From Ahaetulla prasina (taxonomy: Eukaryota > Chordata > Lepidosauria > Squamata > Colubridae), in assembly GCF_028640845.1 (NCBI RefSeq), contig NC_080540.1:99070061-99134060 (forward strand): a stretch of 64,000 bases of DNA, in the 5' to 3' direction. Shown piece by piece: positions 1-10,250 of the stretch. Numbering within the stretch: the first letter of the stretch is position 1; the number at the start of each line of letters is the position of its first letter. The notes beneath the pieces are model-generated. The model was not told the DNA's origin. It made no database searches and saw only the letters and a list, made by a program, of their open reading frames with translations. Both the position numbers and the translations under genes were made by a program.

Positions 1-455
1 AAGATGAACTGTGTTGTTTCCCCACAAGTGTTCTTTTGTATCTAGGCCAGCTCATCACAATTAAATAAATACCTTCTCTTTTTTTCACTTTCTTCTAGAG
101 TAGTGTTGGGGAGAATTAGGAACACATTCTGTCTTTCATTCCTTCCTAAGCTGCTGTCAGCTGCCTGAATCCTTGTAAATCTATGCCCCAAGTACTGTAG
201 ATATTGTTCCTTCATGTGAGTTGGTATTAAATTCAAGCAGCCCCACCATGCTTACATTTTGCAGAGCCTTGAGGCTTGATTATTTGCCCTGGCTTTTGGC
301 TAGGCTGGTTGAAGCGTCTTCTAAGTAGTGTATGCGTGTTTTCACTACCAGTCACTTTTCTTCTTTTTGTCCCCTTGTTTTTATGGTTTTATTACTATTC
401 CTCCCTGTGTTTTTTACTTAATGAACCACCCAGAGTGGCTAAGAGTTGGGCAGTA
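1..455. other. No gene recognised
   Basis: AT-rich sequence with no recognisable coding or RNA feature. The end (about 420-460) resembles the 3' tail of a squamate SINE/L2 element (a CCCAGAGTGGCT-like stretch) leading into the purine-rich simple repeat that follows. Confidence 0.4.
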
Positions 456-460
456 TCCAG

Positions 461-535
461 AAAAAGAAGAGAGAGAAAGAGAGAGAGAGAAGGAAAGAAA
501 GAAAGGGAAAGAAAGAAAAAGAAAAAAGATAGATA
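461..535. repeat. Purine-rich simple repeat (GA/GAAA/GATA)
   Basis: A homopurine run of GA, GGAAA and GAAA units ending in two GATA units. Together with the satellite at 1,022-1,221 it appears to be one compound microsatellite into which the L2-like LINE at 536-1,020 was inserted. Confidence 0.8.
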
Positions 536-1020
536 GTATTTAGTATTTATTGGATTTTTATACCTCCCTTCTCCCGAAGGACTCAGGGCGGTTCACAGCC
601 ACAATAAAAACAATGACAATATACAAATAAAAACAAAGATTAAAAAACTTATTATATGTTTGGCAAAAATTTAAAACATTATACCGTTAAAAACCCATAA
701 AATTTGTATCAGATATAAATATTAAAATTAAAACTCCTTAAAATTTTAAAATTTAAAATTTCTAAGCCAGTCCCGCGCGAATAAACAAATACGTCTTCAG
801 CTCGCGGTGAAAGGTCCGAAGGTCAGGCAGTTGACGCAGTCCAGGTGGAAGTTCGTTCCAGAGGGTGGGAGCCCCCATAGAGAAGGACCTTCCCCTGGGG
901 GCCGCCAGCCGACATTGCTTGGCGGACGGCACCCTGAGAAGTCCCTCTCTGTGTGAGCGTACGGGTCGGTGGGAGGCATTCGGTAGCAGTAGGCAGTCCC
1001 GTAAGTACCTTGGCCCTAAG
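536..1020 (-). mobile_element. L2/CR1-group LINE, 3' end, 5'-truncated
   Basis: On the minus strand the sequence encodes the C-terminal tail of a LINE reverse transcriptase protein (segments like RPVRSHREGLLRVPSA and TLWNELPPGLRQLPDLRTF), then a 3' UTR holding the ACCTCCC...GACTCAGGGCGGTTCACAG block. The same sequence recurs at 28.7-29.7 kb and 44.2-44.7 kb. The 5' truncation at about 1,020 abuts GATA units on both sides, so the target was a GATA/GAAA repeat. Confidence 0.8.
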
Positions 1021-1021
1021 C

Positions 1022-1022
1022 C

Positions 1023-1066
<44 letters not shown>

Positions 1067-1162
1067 GTAGGTAGGTAGGTAGGTAGGAAGGTAGGTAGGT
1101 AGGTAGAGGAAACAAGGAAGGAGGGAGAAAAAAGGGAGGGAAGGAAGGAAGGAAGGAAGGAA

Positions 1163-1221
<59 letters not shown>
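1022..1221. repeat. Compound tetranucleotide microsatellite (GATA, GGTA, GGAA, GAAA)
   Basis: Successive blocks of GATA (about 1,022-1,066), GGTA (about 1,067-1,107), GGAA and GAAA (to about 1,221). The block order suggests successive unit mutations. The long open frames across it are low-complexity artefacts. Confidence 0.95.
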
Positions 1222-2163
1222 GCCTTATCCAGAAGAAAGGCAAAAACCTATATTGGATTATCGAATTTCTCAGCTGCCCTATATATTTAATCTTTTTAAA
1301 AATTGTTCCTGTAAATTGGTTTTTAGTTGATATCACGATTGTTCACAACCCAGAACCACTGGCATGAAATGGGCAGTCATACAAGTTAAATAAAGAAATA
1401 AAAATAAAGGTCACATGGCATAAACCACAGCATTATTAAAATGACCCCTGAGGCATCCCAAAAAGAAGGTCAAAAAGTAATAGTTCCATCAAGTCAGCTT
1501 GGTTAAGGCTGCCTATCACCTGATTAACTGCAACTTGACATTTCACTTGTGGTGGATAGGAAGGAAGTTAGTCTCATTTTTTGCTTTGCTTTGTTTGCAT
1601 TTCTTCTTTTGAAGCATCATGGCCTTCCTTTGAGCACAACAGACTGGCGGCTTTGCACTACAGCAGATGGCATAGAAGTTAGCTCTTTTTTTCTGGCTGT
1701 TGAGAAATAGGTTTTGGTGCATCACAATTTATTTCTTTATTTGCAGGACTTGTCTCATTCAATGAGTTCAGGCAGTTTACAACAATCCCTTGAAAATGAT
1801 TAAAAACAAAAGTACCCGTTTCCCCAGACAGGTACTATGTTACAATGGTGTGAACACTGTTATTGTTATTATCAACATTACTGTAATAATAAGAATAGCA
1901 CCTTTATTTACTTATCTATGATCAATACTAATCATTTCTATTATGAAAACAGCTGAACTCAGTTCAAAGAGGACTTTGCTCTTGTTTCAGTTTTTTTGCT
2001 ATGCCACAAAGTTTACTGAAAAGGGTGGTTTAGTTGTGAAGAGGTTCTGCATCAAATGTGTTATAAACTGTGGGTACTTCTGTAGAGCCATATTTACAGT
2101 GCTGTCATTCATTTCATAAGTGGAGGTAGAAATGCAGAAAGCCATATTTTTCCTGCACCCGAT
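1222..2163. other. No gene recognised
   Basis: AT-rich unique-looking sequence. No exon-like open frame, RNA gene or mobile element end could be supported. Confidence 0.4.
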
Positions 2164-2345
2164 TTATTTATTAGACTTTATCCCTTCTTGATTACTTTAT
2201 ATGTAACTCAAGGCAGCAAACACACTTAATACTCCTTCCTCCTCCTGTTTTCTCCACAACCACCTTGTGAAGTGGGTTGGGCTGAGAGAGCCAACTTTCA
2301 TGGTTAACATGGGACTAGGCATCACGGTCTCCTGGTTTATGAATA
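2164..2345 (-). mobile_element. tRNA-derived squamate SINE, 3' half
   Basis: The minus strand reads as the common squamate SINE body: a CTCTCAGCCCAACCCACTTCACAAGG-like block, then AAAACAGGAGGAGGAAGGAGTATTA and a CTTGAGTTA tail. The same body occurs at 22.47, 23.4, 30.97 and 50.45 kb. The tRNA-like head is largely lost. Confidence 0.65.
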
Positions 2346-2424
2346 TTGTAATCTAATTCTCAAGTTTCTGTTTTGAAGCATTGAAAACTATTACTTTGTG
2401 ATATCCACGAAAACACACATAGAT

Positions 2425-2426
<2 letters not shown>

Positions 2427-2462
<36 letters not shown>
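2427..2462. repeat. (AC)n microsatellite
   Basis: About 18 uninterrupted AC units. Confidence 0.97.
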
Positions 2463-2468
<6 letters not shown>

Positions 2469-3065
2469 AGGTGGAGGAAGTAATTAATGTGGAGGAAGTA
2501 AGTAATGTGAAGGTGACAGGAAAAGAAAGTTGTTATTTGAGCTGAAACCTCCAATTTTCTTAAAAACATTAAAGATGAATAACATAAATTACAGCATGGA
2601 AGATATTTGGAACTCAATTTTAGATGAAAATACAATTATTTGTTGGTTGTTTTAATTTTCTACCTCATGTATAAATTATTCCAGATTTTTGGAAACCGGA
2701 TTCCTAGTCTGGCAACCACAGAAGGTGGTTATTTGCAGTTCCACTATTTTCAGAAAGTTTAACTATTCAAGTTGATTAAAAAAACAGTGTGCCTGTGAAG
2801 AGTTCTAGAATGATTACACAGGGTAAGTGATCAACCAGTGGCAAATGCAGTTCAGTTGAAGGAAGTAGAAATTTAAACCAGTTATGCAGTATAAAAATAA
2901 AAAGCTTTTTTTCAGCCCTAACAAGGTGCTAGCAAGTGAAGCTATCTCTGTGCTTTGCCTGCTTTTCTCATTGCATCTCTCTCCAAAGATCAGTTGTGCT
3001 TTAGAAGCTGTTTTTTTATCCCCCAAGTAGGGGATAAAAAGCATGCGTAGGTGCTCAAAACCAGC
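2463..3065. other. No gene recognised
   Basis: No coding, RNA or mobile element signal that I can support in this stretch. Confidence 0.4.
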
Positions 3066-3745
3066 AAACTAATTTATTTATTTATTTAATTTTGTCATAA
3101 CAATATACACAAGCATAACAAGCTGAACACAAAAGATTATATAATATATAAACATATATATGAGGAGAAACAAGGTAGTATAAGCATATATATATATAGG
3201 GGAAGAAACAATAGGACAGGAACGGTAGGCACATTTGTGCTCTTATGCACGCCCCTTAGAGTCCTCTTAGGAATGTGGTGAGGTCAACAATGGATAGATT
3301 TTTAATAAAACTTTTGGGGTTATGAGAAGAGACCACTAATCAGGTAATGCATTCCAAGCATAGATAATTCTGTTACAGAAATCGTGTTTTCTGCAATCTA
3401 AACTGGTGCGGTTGACATTAAGTTTAAATCTGTTGGTAGCTCTTGTGTTATTGTAGTTGAAACTGAAGTAGTCATTGGCAGGAAGGACATTATAACGGAT
3501 GATTCTATGAGCTAAACCCAGGTCCTGTCAAAGGCGACGAAGTTCCAAGTTTTCTAGACCCAGGATATCAAGTCTGGTGGAATAAGGTATTTTATTGGTT
3601 ACGGAGGAGTGGAGATCTCTTCTCGTAAAATACCTTTGGACACGCTCAACTGTATTGATATCAGATATATGGTATGGGTTCCAGACAGGCGAGCAGTAAT
3701 CAAGAATTGGCCTAGCAATGTGCTGAAGCTGACCAGGCTAAGGAC
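3066..3745 (-). mobile_element. CR1-like LINE, 3' end
   Basis: The + strand opens with TTTA repeats and a TTTGTCATAACAATATAC block, then GGAACGGTAGGCACA and TTATGCACGCCCCTTAGAG. On the minus strand this is a LINE 3' UTR preceded by the decayed C-terminus of its reverse transcriptase. It aligns by eye with the better preserved copy at 11.4-15.4 kb. Stops and indels rule out a functional protein. Confidence 0.75.
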
Positions 3746-3773
3746 ACTAACCAGATGAATATCTAGTAGGCAG

Positions 3774-3836
3774 ATTTTTTCCCCCTATTTTTCTCCCCAA
3801 AAACTAAGCTGCGTCTTATACTCTTAAAAATACAGT
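3774..3836. mobile_element. Possible MITE fragment
   Basis: A segment with a CTGCGTCTTATACTCTTAAA core shares its GCGTCTTATAC core with a segment at about 16,505-16,577, so it is a dispersed repeat. The superfamily is not determined. Confidence 0.35.
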
Positions 3837-3935
3837 AATGTATTCATATATTTCACAGCATCCTATCCTAAACCCTGCATATGAATAAAATATTACATAT
3901 TACATTATTTATAATATACTGCACATTATAATATG

Positions 3936-4211
3936 ATATTTACTATTTACTGAATCTGCACTACTATTAATCGTTTCATAATTCCCATCACCAATCTCTC
4001 TCCACTTATGACTGTATGACTATAACTTGTTGCTGGCAATCCTTATGATTTATATTGATATATTGATCATCAATTGTGTTGTAAATGTTGTACCTTGATG
4101 AACGTATCTTTTCTTTTATGTACACTGAGAGCATATGCACCAAGACAAATTCCTCGTGTGTCCAATCACACTTGGCCAATAAAATTCTATTCTATTCTAT
4201 TCTATTCTATA
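3936..4211 (+). mobile_element. CR1/L3-type LINE, 3' UTR with short (TTCTA)n tail
   Basis: It carries the 3' UTR shared by all L3 copies in the window: a TTTACTGAATCTGCACTAC start, the GTACACTGAGAGCATATGC block, then CACTTGGCCAATAAAA and a short TTCTA tail. Only the 3' end was inserted. Confidence 0.88.
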
Positions 4212-4734
4212 TAAAATATATGATCTATATAAATATTAAGTAAAAAATAAAGATTAAAAGGATATCTTGTTATGATTGGATGTGGAGAATTTCCTGACAA
4301 GACTACTTCTTAGTTGTCATAACATTTACCTAACAGTGGCAAGAGGTGTTTAAGAATAGTAGAGTTCTTAAGCTTTTTCTATAATAGAATTTTGATATCA
4401 AATTAAAGTATCAAATTAAAATGCAATACCAGTGAGTGAAGTTCCTGCTCCAAATCCAGCTTGTTCATTGTCAGGTATGTTTTATTGGTCAAGCCAACCA
4501 CAAAGCTTCCAAAACAAATATCTGGGCCTCTGACATAAAATCCCACTCTGCATGGAAAAAAATGAAAACCATGCATATAGCAATTCAAGGATTCTGATTT
4601 ATGACAAGCAAATTAATTGTAAGGTATTGAGACATTTAGTGGATAAGATTCGGACATTAAACATGCCATTTAACCAGCTTCCTAAAATTGTTTATCAATG
4701 GCCATGATGTCTGGAGATATATTTGGAGAACTAT
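4212..4734. other. No gene recognised
   Basis: A short minus-strand open frame at 4,403-4,588 shows no family I recognise and no splice context. I see no other feature. Confidence 0.4.
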
Positions 4735-4747
4735 ATATTAGAACTTT

Positions 4748-5148
4748 CCTTATGGTCCAACTTGGCTGAGTGCCAAAGAATTGAGGCCTTTGAACTCTGG
4801 TGCTGGAGAAGACTTGTGCAAGTCCCTTGGACTGCAAGGCAATCAAACTGGTCGGTCGTAGAAGAGATCAATCCTGACTGCTCTTTAGAAGGCCAGGTCC
4901 TGAAGATGAAACTCAAATACTTTGGCCACCTAATGAGAAGGAAGGATTCACTGGAGAAGAGCCTAATGCTGGGAACAATTGAAGGCAAAAGGAGACAACA
5001 GAGAACGAGGTGGCTGGATGGAGTCACTGAAGCAGTTGGCATAAGATTAAATGGACTGCACAGGATGGTAGAGGACAGGAAGGCCTGGAGGAATGTTGTT
5101 CATGGGGTCGCGATGGGTCAGACATGACTTCACGACTAACAGCAACAA
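4748..5148 (+). mobile_element. BovB (RTE-clade) LINE, 5'-truncated 3' end
   Basis: The + strand encodes the C-terminal part of the BovB ORF2 protein (FELWCWRRLVQVPWTARQSN, then YFGHLMRRKDSLEK, RTRWLDGVTEAV and RKAWRNVVHGV), followed by the short BovB end. It is bounded by a perfect 13-bp target-site duplication, ATATTAGAACTTT, at 4,735-4,747 and 5,149-5,161. The frame has no stop across about 130 codons, so the insertion is not very old. BovB is established as a horizontally transferred family abundant in squamates and ruminants. Confidence 0.95.
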
Positions 5149-5184
5149 ATATTAGAACTTTAATGAATTAATTATTCACATGCT

Positions 5185-5866
5185 CAGTGTAGGTTTCTAC
5201 AGAGGAATTATTGAGTCTGTCATTTGCACCTCTATAACTGTCTGGTTCGGTTCTGCAACCCAACAAGAAAAACACAGACTTCAGAGGATAATTAGAACTG
5301 CAGAAAAAATAATTGCTACCAACTTGCCTTCCATTGAGGACCTGTATACTGCACAAATCAAGAAGAGGGCCGTGAAAATATTTGCAGATCCCTCGCATCC
5401 TGGACATAAACTGTTTCAACTCCTACCCTCAAAACGACGCTATAGAGCACTGCACACCAGAACAACTAGACACAAGAACAGTTTTTTCCCGAAGGCCATC
5501 ACTCTGCTAAACAAATAATTCCCTCAACACTGTCAGACTATTTACTGAATCTGCACTACTATTAATCGTTTCATAGTTCCCATCACCAATCTCTTTCCAC
5601 TTATGACTGTATGACTATAACTTGTTGCTGGCAATCCTTATGATTTATATTGATATATTGATCATCAATTGTGTTGTAAATGTTGTACCTTGATGAACGT
5701 ATCTTTTCTTTTATGTACACTGAGAGCATATGCACCAAGACAAATTCCTTGTGTGTCCAATCACACTTGGCCAATAAAAATTCTATTCTATTCTATTCTA
5801 TTCTATTCTATTCTATTCTATTCTATTCTATTCTATTCTATTCTATTCTATTCTATTCTATTCTAA
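5185..5866 (+). mobile_element. CR1/L3-type LINE with long (TTCTA)n tail
   Basis: The frame at 5,180-5,518 encodes about 110 residues of the domain C-terminal to a LINE reverse transcriptase (RGIIESVICTSITVWFGSA, HRLQRIIRTAEKI, DPSHPGHKLF, HKNSFFPKAITLLNK). A stop, about 250 bp of 3' UTR and a tail of about 17 TTCTA units (5,780-5,866) follow. This is the snake L3 family known for AATAG-type pentamer tails. It is 5'-truncated directly next to the BovB copy. Confidence 0.92.
5780..5866. repeat. (TTCTA)n pentamer microsatellite, LINE tail
   Basis: About 17 uninterrupted TTCTA units directly after the L3 end motif CCAATAAAAA. Other L3 copies in the window have from 3 to 13 units. Confidence 0.97.
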
Positions 5867-6614
5867 TGTGCATGACTTAAACACCAGTCATAATTTTTCC
5901 CTCCCTTCCTTTCTGTGAAGAATGCTTTGAAAAGTTTGTACACCATTCATTGTAATTCAAGGTTTTGGGGGGGGGTGTCTCTCCTTTTTCTTGATCATCA
6001 ATAACATAATTGCTTCTTTGGTGTATATATTATTTCAGAAACAACTAATGAGACATGTTAGAACTGAAGCTGAAACAGCAATGAGGAATGTGTTCTTAAC
6101 AGCACTGACATCCCTTCTCACTGCTGTGTAGATCTGTTTCCTGCCAAAAAATCTTGCAGGGGTAAGATATGGGCTTGAACCGGCCATGAGACTAAAACGT
6201 CTGCCTACAAATGACTCAGCATAAAAAATATCCTACCGCTCTGGCTATGAGAAGCAGTATTATTTATGTGTCTCCCGCCCTTCTCTGTCCCTCCCTTGCC
6301 CCAGTCAGCTCAAAGCTGTTTCCATTTCTTATAAACAGCACTGCTAAGAGGAAATGATGAGGAAGGAGCTTGATTTCAGCATTGGTGAGATAAATGATGT
6401 GAACTCTGGGGAAGGTTTGCTTACCTGGCATTAACTGATGTTGATGGCTGTTAGAGAGACTCGGATGAAGTTGTCCAAAAATGGGCCAGTGACTCTTTCT
6501 TGGAATCTCTATTTACTAAATGAGGGGCTTAGTCTCGTGCTGATTGTTAATTATATCCATTCCCTTTGTTTTGAAAGGAGCAAATTAAAATGTCTGCTTG
6601 TGACTCACATTTGG
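5867..6614. other. No gene recognised
   Basis: Mixed-composition sequence with no exon, RNA gene or element boundary that I could support. Confidence 0.4.
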
Positions 6615-6622
6615 GTTTATAC

Positions 6623-7027
6623 CAGAGGTGGGTTTCAGTAGGTTCTGACCAGTTCTGGAGAACCAGTAGCAGAAATTTTGAGTAGTTCAGAGAACCAGTA
6701 GTAAAAATTCTGATTGGCCCCGCCCAGTGGTGGGATTCAAGTAATTTAACAACTGGTTCTTTGCCCTAATGATTTCTCCCAAAAACCAGTTTACTAAACT
6801 GTTCAGAAAGTTAACAACCGGTTCTCCCGAAGTGGTGCGAACTGGCTGAATCCCACCACTGGCCCCGCCCCCATCTATTCTCTGCCTCACAAGTCCCAGC
6901 TGATCAGGAGGAAATGCCTTCCCCTGGAGTGGGGAGGGAATGGAGATTTTACAGTATCCTTCCCCTGCCACGCCCACCAAGCCACACCCACAGAACCGGT
7001 AGTAAACAAATTTGAAACCCACCACTG
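6623..7027. mobile_element. hAT-type non-autonomous DNA transposon
   Basis: The ends are CAGAGGTGGGTTTCA and its near inverted complement TTTGAAACCCACCACTG, flanked by a perfect 8-bp TSD, GTTTATAC, at 6,615-6,622 and 7,028-7,035. An 8-bp TSD and CAG...CTG ends are hallmarks of the hAT superfamily. Subterminal AGAACCAGTAGTAAAAATT blocks recur in its relatives at 11.6, 26.1 and 31.5 kb. A second hAT element is nested inside. Confidence 0.93.
6725..6861. mobile_element. Nested hAT MITE, 137 bp
   Basis: The ends are CAGTGGTGGGATTCAA and GAATCCCACCACTG, with a perfect 8-bp TSD, GCCCCGCC, at 6,717-6,724 and 6,862-6,869. It is inserted in the element at 6,623-7,027, so that element is older. It is too short to code for a transposase and must have moved in trans. 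Confidence 0.93.
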
Positions 7028-7186
7028 GTTTATACCTAGAGGTAAATGCGATGTTCTTCCTTCAAATTGTAAGAACTGAAGTGCATTGCAAAAGCGGGGA
7101 AAGGAGTCTTTAGGGATCACTGGGAAATAGTGTTTGCTAAGGTAGGTACCCTGCCTTACAGAAGTCCTCTCCAAAGCAGCCCTGCC

Positions 7187-7690
7187 ATCAGTTCACACCC
7201 TGCTGATGAAAGCCAAGACACGCTGGGCAGGCCATGTTGCAAGGATGCTAGACCATCACATCCCCAAATAGCTCCTCTATGCTGAGCTGTCCCAAGGAAA
7301 GCGATCGCATGGGGGACTAAGCAAGCGATACAAAGACACGTTGAAAGCCACCCTCAAGTCCCTGGATATCGACACCCCCTCCTGGGAAACCCTGGCACAA
7401 GATCGATCGACATGGTGCACGCTGATCCACCAAGGTTGCCAGACATCTGAGGACAGCAGAACAACCATAGCACAAGAGAAGTGAGCACTCCGCAAAGCCA
7501 GAGCTGCAAATGCTGCAACAATGGTGCCCACACATGTCTGCCCGACATGTGGTAGAACATTTCATGCCCATATAGGCTTCACCAGCCACCTGTGGATACA
7601 TTGTGGACAGCTCACACACCTGTTAGATGTCAAGGTCCTCTTTGAACACGATGGACGAACATCACCTTGCAAGGCATTTCTGGAATAGGT
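7187..7690 (+). mobile_element. RTE-like LINE, ORF2 C-terminal region with zinc finger
   Basis: The + strand encodes a LINE C-terminal region (LMKAKTRWAGHVARMLDHHI, GLSKRYKDTLKATLKSLDI, SWETLAQDRSTW) ending in a C2H2 finger, CPTCGRTFHAHIGFTSHLWIH apart from its first residues. At least two in-frame stops (near 7,269 and 7,484) show it is dead. The G/K-rich RYKDTLK segment and terminal finger are typical of a vertebrate RTE-like family. The exact clade is uncertain. Confidence 0.7.
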
Positions 7691-8053
7691 GGCAGTTGTC
7701 TGAGATGCAACTCCAGGTTTCCTGGCATTCAGTCTAACATGGCCTCAGTATGTCCCTGAAAAGTGGATCCACTGTTCTGCTGGAGCAGCTCCACTAGATA
7801 ACTTGACTCTGGTAATTTTCTTGGCTGTCTCATATCTCATTGACCAGCCCTCCAGCCTGGTGCTTTCAGACCTGCATTCTACGATGAAAGACAACCCTTT
7901 GGGGAAGCCTGACATTGACAGTGTCTTAGCTGAGATGAGTTTAGGGTGTCTAAAAGTAAAACTCTTTTAGTGCTTTTCCTTGTGGCCTTTTATATTCCAA
8001 GCTCTATATTACAAGGTTATAATCTTTTCCCATATGCTTCTGAACATCTAAAT

Positions 8054-8488
8054 CAAGGGTGTCAAACTCGATTTCATTGAGGGCCACATCAGGTTTGTGT
8101 TTGACCTAGGGGAGCCGGGGTGGGAGTGGCCAGAGTGGGCATGGCCAGCTTGACGTCACTCATGTCGGGGGTACCTGTGGTGGCCCAAACACTTTGCTAG
8201 AAAAAAATGGGGTCCCATCCCGAGCTCTGTTTTCAACCGCGACAACTTCCTGCAACCCCCTGCCAGTGAAAATGGAGCTGGGGTGGGTGCACGCGCAGCC
8301 CTCCTGGGCCCCATTATCAGATGCGATGGGTTCCTGAAGCCCTCTGCCAGCAGCACCCCCAAACTCAGTTTTCGCTGGCAGAGACACTGCGGGTCAATCC
8401 TTCACTATTTCCAGGGTGACCCCGTGGGCCAGATCTAAGCACTCCGCAGGCTGGATCTTACCCCCAGGCCTTGAGTTTGACACTCCTG
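8054..8488. mobile_element. hAT-type DNA transposon (CAAGGGTGTCAAACTC family)
   Basis: The ends are CAAGGGTGTCAAACTCG and GAGTTTGACACTCCTG, flanked by ATCTAAAT (8,046-8,053) and ATCTAAGT (8,489-8,496), which match at 7 of 8 positions. The interior is GC-rich and has no transposase. Short relatives lie in RAD50 introns at 56.8 and 60.9 kb. Confidence 0.88.
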
Positions 8489-8496
8489 ATCTAAGT

Positions 8497-9478
8497 GAAG
8501 CAAAAATGGTGAATACATATCAAAGAGGACATGCCACAACATTCTTGGTGATATGCTATTGTTCTTGTGCAATTTTCAGAGATTGTGGAAGCCATACAAA
8601 AATAGTGTGATCTCTTGATGCTTCCTGAGCCTCTGGAAATCATGTGAGAACAGGATGTGTTTTACATAATTTTTGGAGGCTGAAGATGAACGTTGTCCAA
8701 AGCGATTTAGAGAGTGAAGGCCTCATGTAACCCACAGCAGACTCTGGTAAGCTACGGGGCCTGTTAATAGAAAGAAAACACTGCCAGAAGGTAAGTGGAG
8801 AATGGCAGATTTGGGGAAACAGAGGCAATTGTACGATTTCCCAAGGTTTGCACACCCTGGAAAATGACACAAGGCAACCTTTTTGAGTCTGCCATCCATC
8901 CAATTTATTGGCCACCCATCTTATCCCCCTGGGTGGCTTACAATATTAAAAATAATACTAATTAAATAAATGTTGGGAGTGGTTAATACAAAAATGTTAT
9001 ATATTGGGCACTCTGGATTATTCCTATAGCAATAGCAGTAGCAATACTGCCCCATAGTGCTTTACAGCCCTCTCTGATGGCAATGATGATAATTGTTTCC
9101 ATCAGTTGTGTCTTTTCTTGAAACTCTTGGGTCTGCCTTTGGCCATTCCTATATTAGTTATGATTTCCAGGTGTAACTGTCCTTGAGGAGAGATGGAACT
9201 CTCCATATAGACAATCTGTCTAAAACTTGAATGCTCATTGCACCAGCTTTAGATCAGTCTCCCAGGCTGACAATTGGTTATCAGGTTTAACATAAGGTGA
9301 ATCATTAAACCTGAAGTGCTAGTTGAGTCTAATGGTTCCCTGGATTCTGAGCTCCAAAACTTTGCTCCCCTTCTGGGCCCTTGGACTATTGGACTATTGG
9401 GGACCAACAAAAGGGCCTTTTACTTGATGATCCTTCACTACAGAATGCTCTTCCTAGAGGAATTTAAATATTTTCCTT
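8497..9478. other. No gene recognised
   Basis: No supported feature. Parts of 8,880-9,080 resemble SINE/LINE 3' tail sequence (a CCCCCTGGGTGGCTTACAA block) but are too decayed to delimit. Confidence 0.4.
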
Positions 9479-9480
9479 GT

Positions 9481-9872
9481 CTGCTCATTATTATTATTGT
9501 TATTATTGTTGTTGTTGTTGTTTACTTTATTCATTAAACATGAAACTCAATCAACTGAACATTCAAAAATGCATCACAAATACCATTGATTGGTGCTGAT
9601 GGTTGATATGGGTTGCTGCCAGCATCCTAGGTATCAACCAAGTACCTTCTTAAGATGTACGATGTTCCAAGTAGCGCAATATTTTGCAGTTCTGCTGGTG
9701 TTATTGCAGGAAGCTGCAATTTGTTGATGTATATTATAAAATTCTCGGACATGGTACCAAGTGCCCTGATGACAATGGGTATCACTTTTACATGTTTCAT
9801 CCATAGCTGTGTAGTTTTGGTGGCCAGGTCACGATATTTCGTGATTTTTTTCACTTCTTCTTCTTCTTCTTC

Positions 9873-9908
<36 letters not shown>

Positions 9909-9960
9909 CAGTATAGACAGCAAACGAGATAACTATGCTGGATTTCGTATCACAGATCAC
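9481..9960 (-). mobile_element. LINE 3' end with trinucleotide tail
   Basis: The minus strand encodes the C-terminal region of a LINE protein (KITKYRDLATKTTQLWMKHV, KVIPIVIRALGT, ELQNIALLGTSYILRRYL). A 3' UTR (GTTTCATGTTTAATGAATAAAG) and an AAC/AAT tail follow at 9,488-9,523. An expanded GAT tract (9,873-9,908) interrupts the acidic part of the frame. The same 3' UTR is at 22.9-23.1 kb on the + strand. The clade is not certain. Confidence 0.7.
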
Positions 9961-9969
9961 TAGTCGAAC

Positions 9970-10250
9970 ACTTCCCAAGCGTTTAGGACTGCGTGATGTA
10001 TCGGCGAATTATGCGAGCAGATCCCAGTAAGGTGGCCTTCTGCAGCTGACCAATGGTGATCTTATCAGTGCCAATTGCTTTTAAGTGCTTGCCTAGGTCT
10101 TTAGGCACAGCTCCCAGTGTGCCGAGTACCACTGGAACGACCTGCACTGGGGTTTTTGTGGTTGTTGTTGTTGCTGTTGTTGTTATTATTATTATTATTA
10201 CTACTACTACTACTACTACTACTACTATTACTACTACTATTACTATTTGC
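9970..10250 (-). mobile_element. Second copy of the same LINE C-terminal domain
   Basis: The minus strand reads VQVVPVVLGTLGAVPKDLGK and QLQKATLLGSARIIRRYI, homologous by eye to the adjacent copy but diverged. It is preceded by an expanded AAT/AGT trinucleotide tract (10,175-10,247). It lies directly upstream of the first copy, in the same orientation. Confidence 0.65.

Noticed and set aside
9655..9963. A + strand frame with a poly-aspartate run
   Set aside because: It is the opposite strand of a LINE fragment with an expanded GAT tract. The minus strand is the real coding direction.
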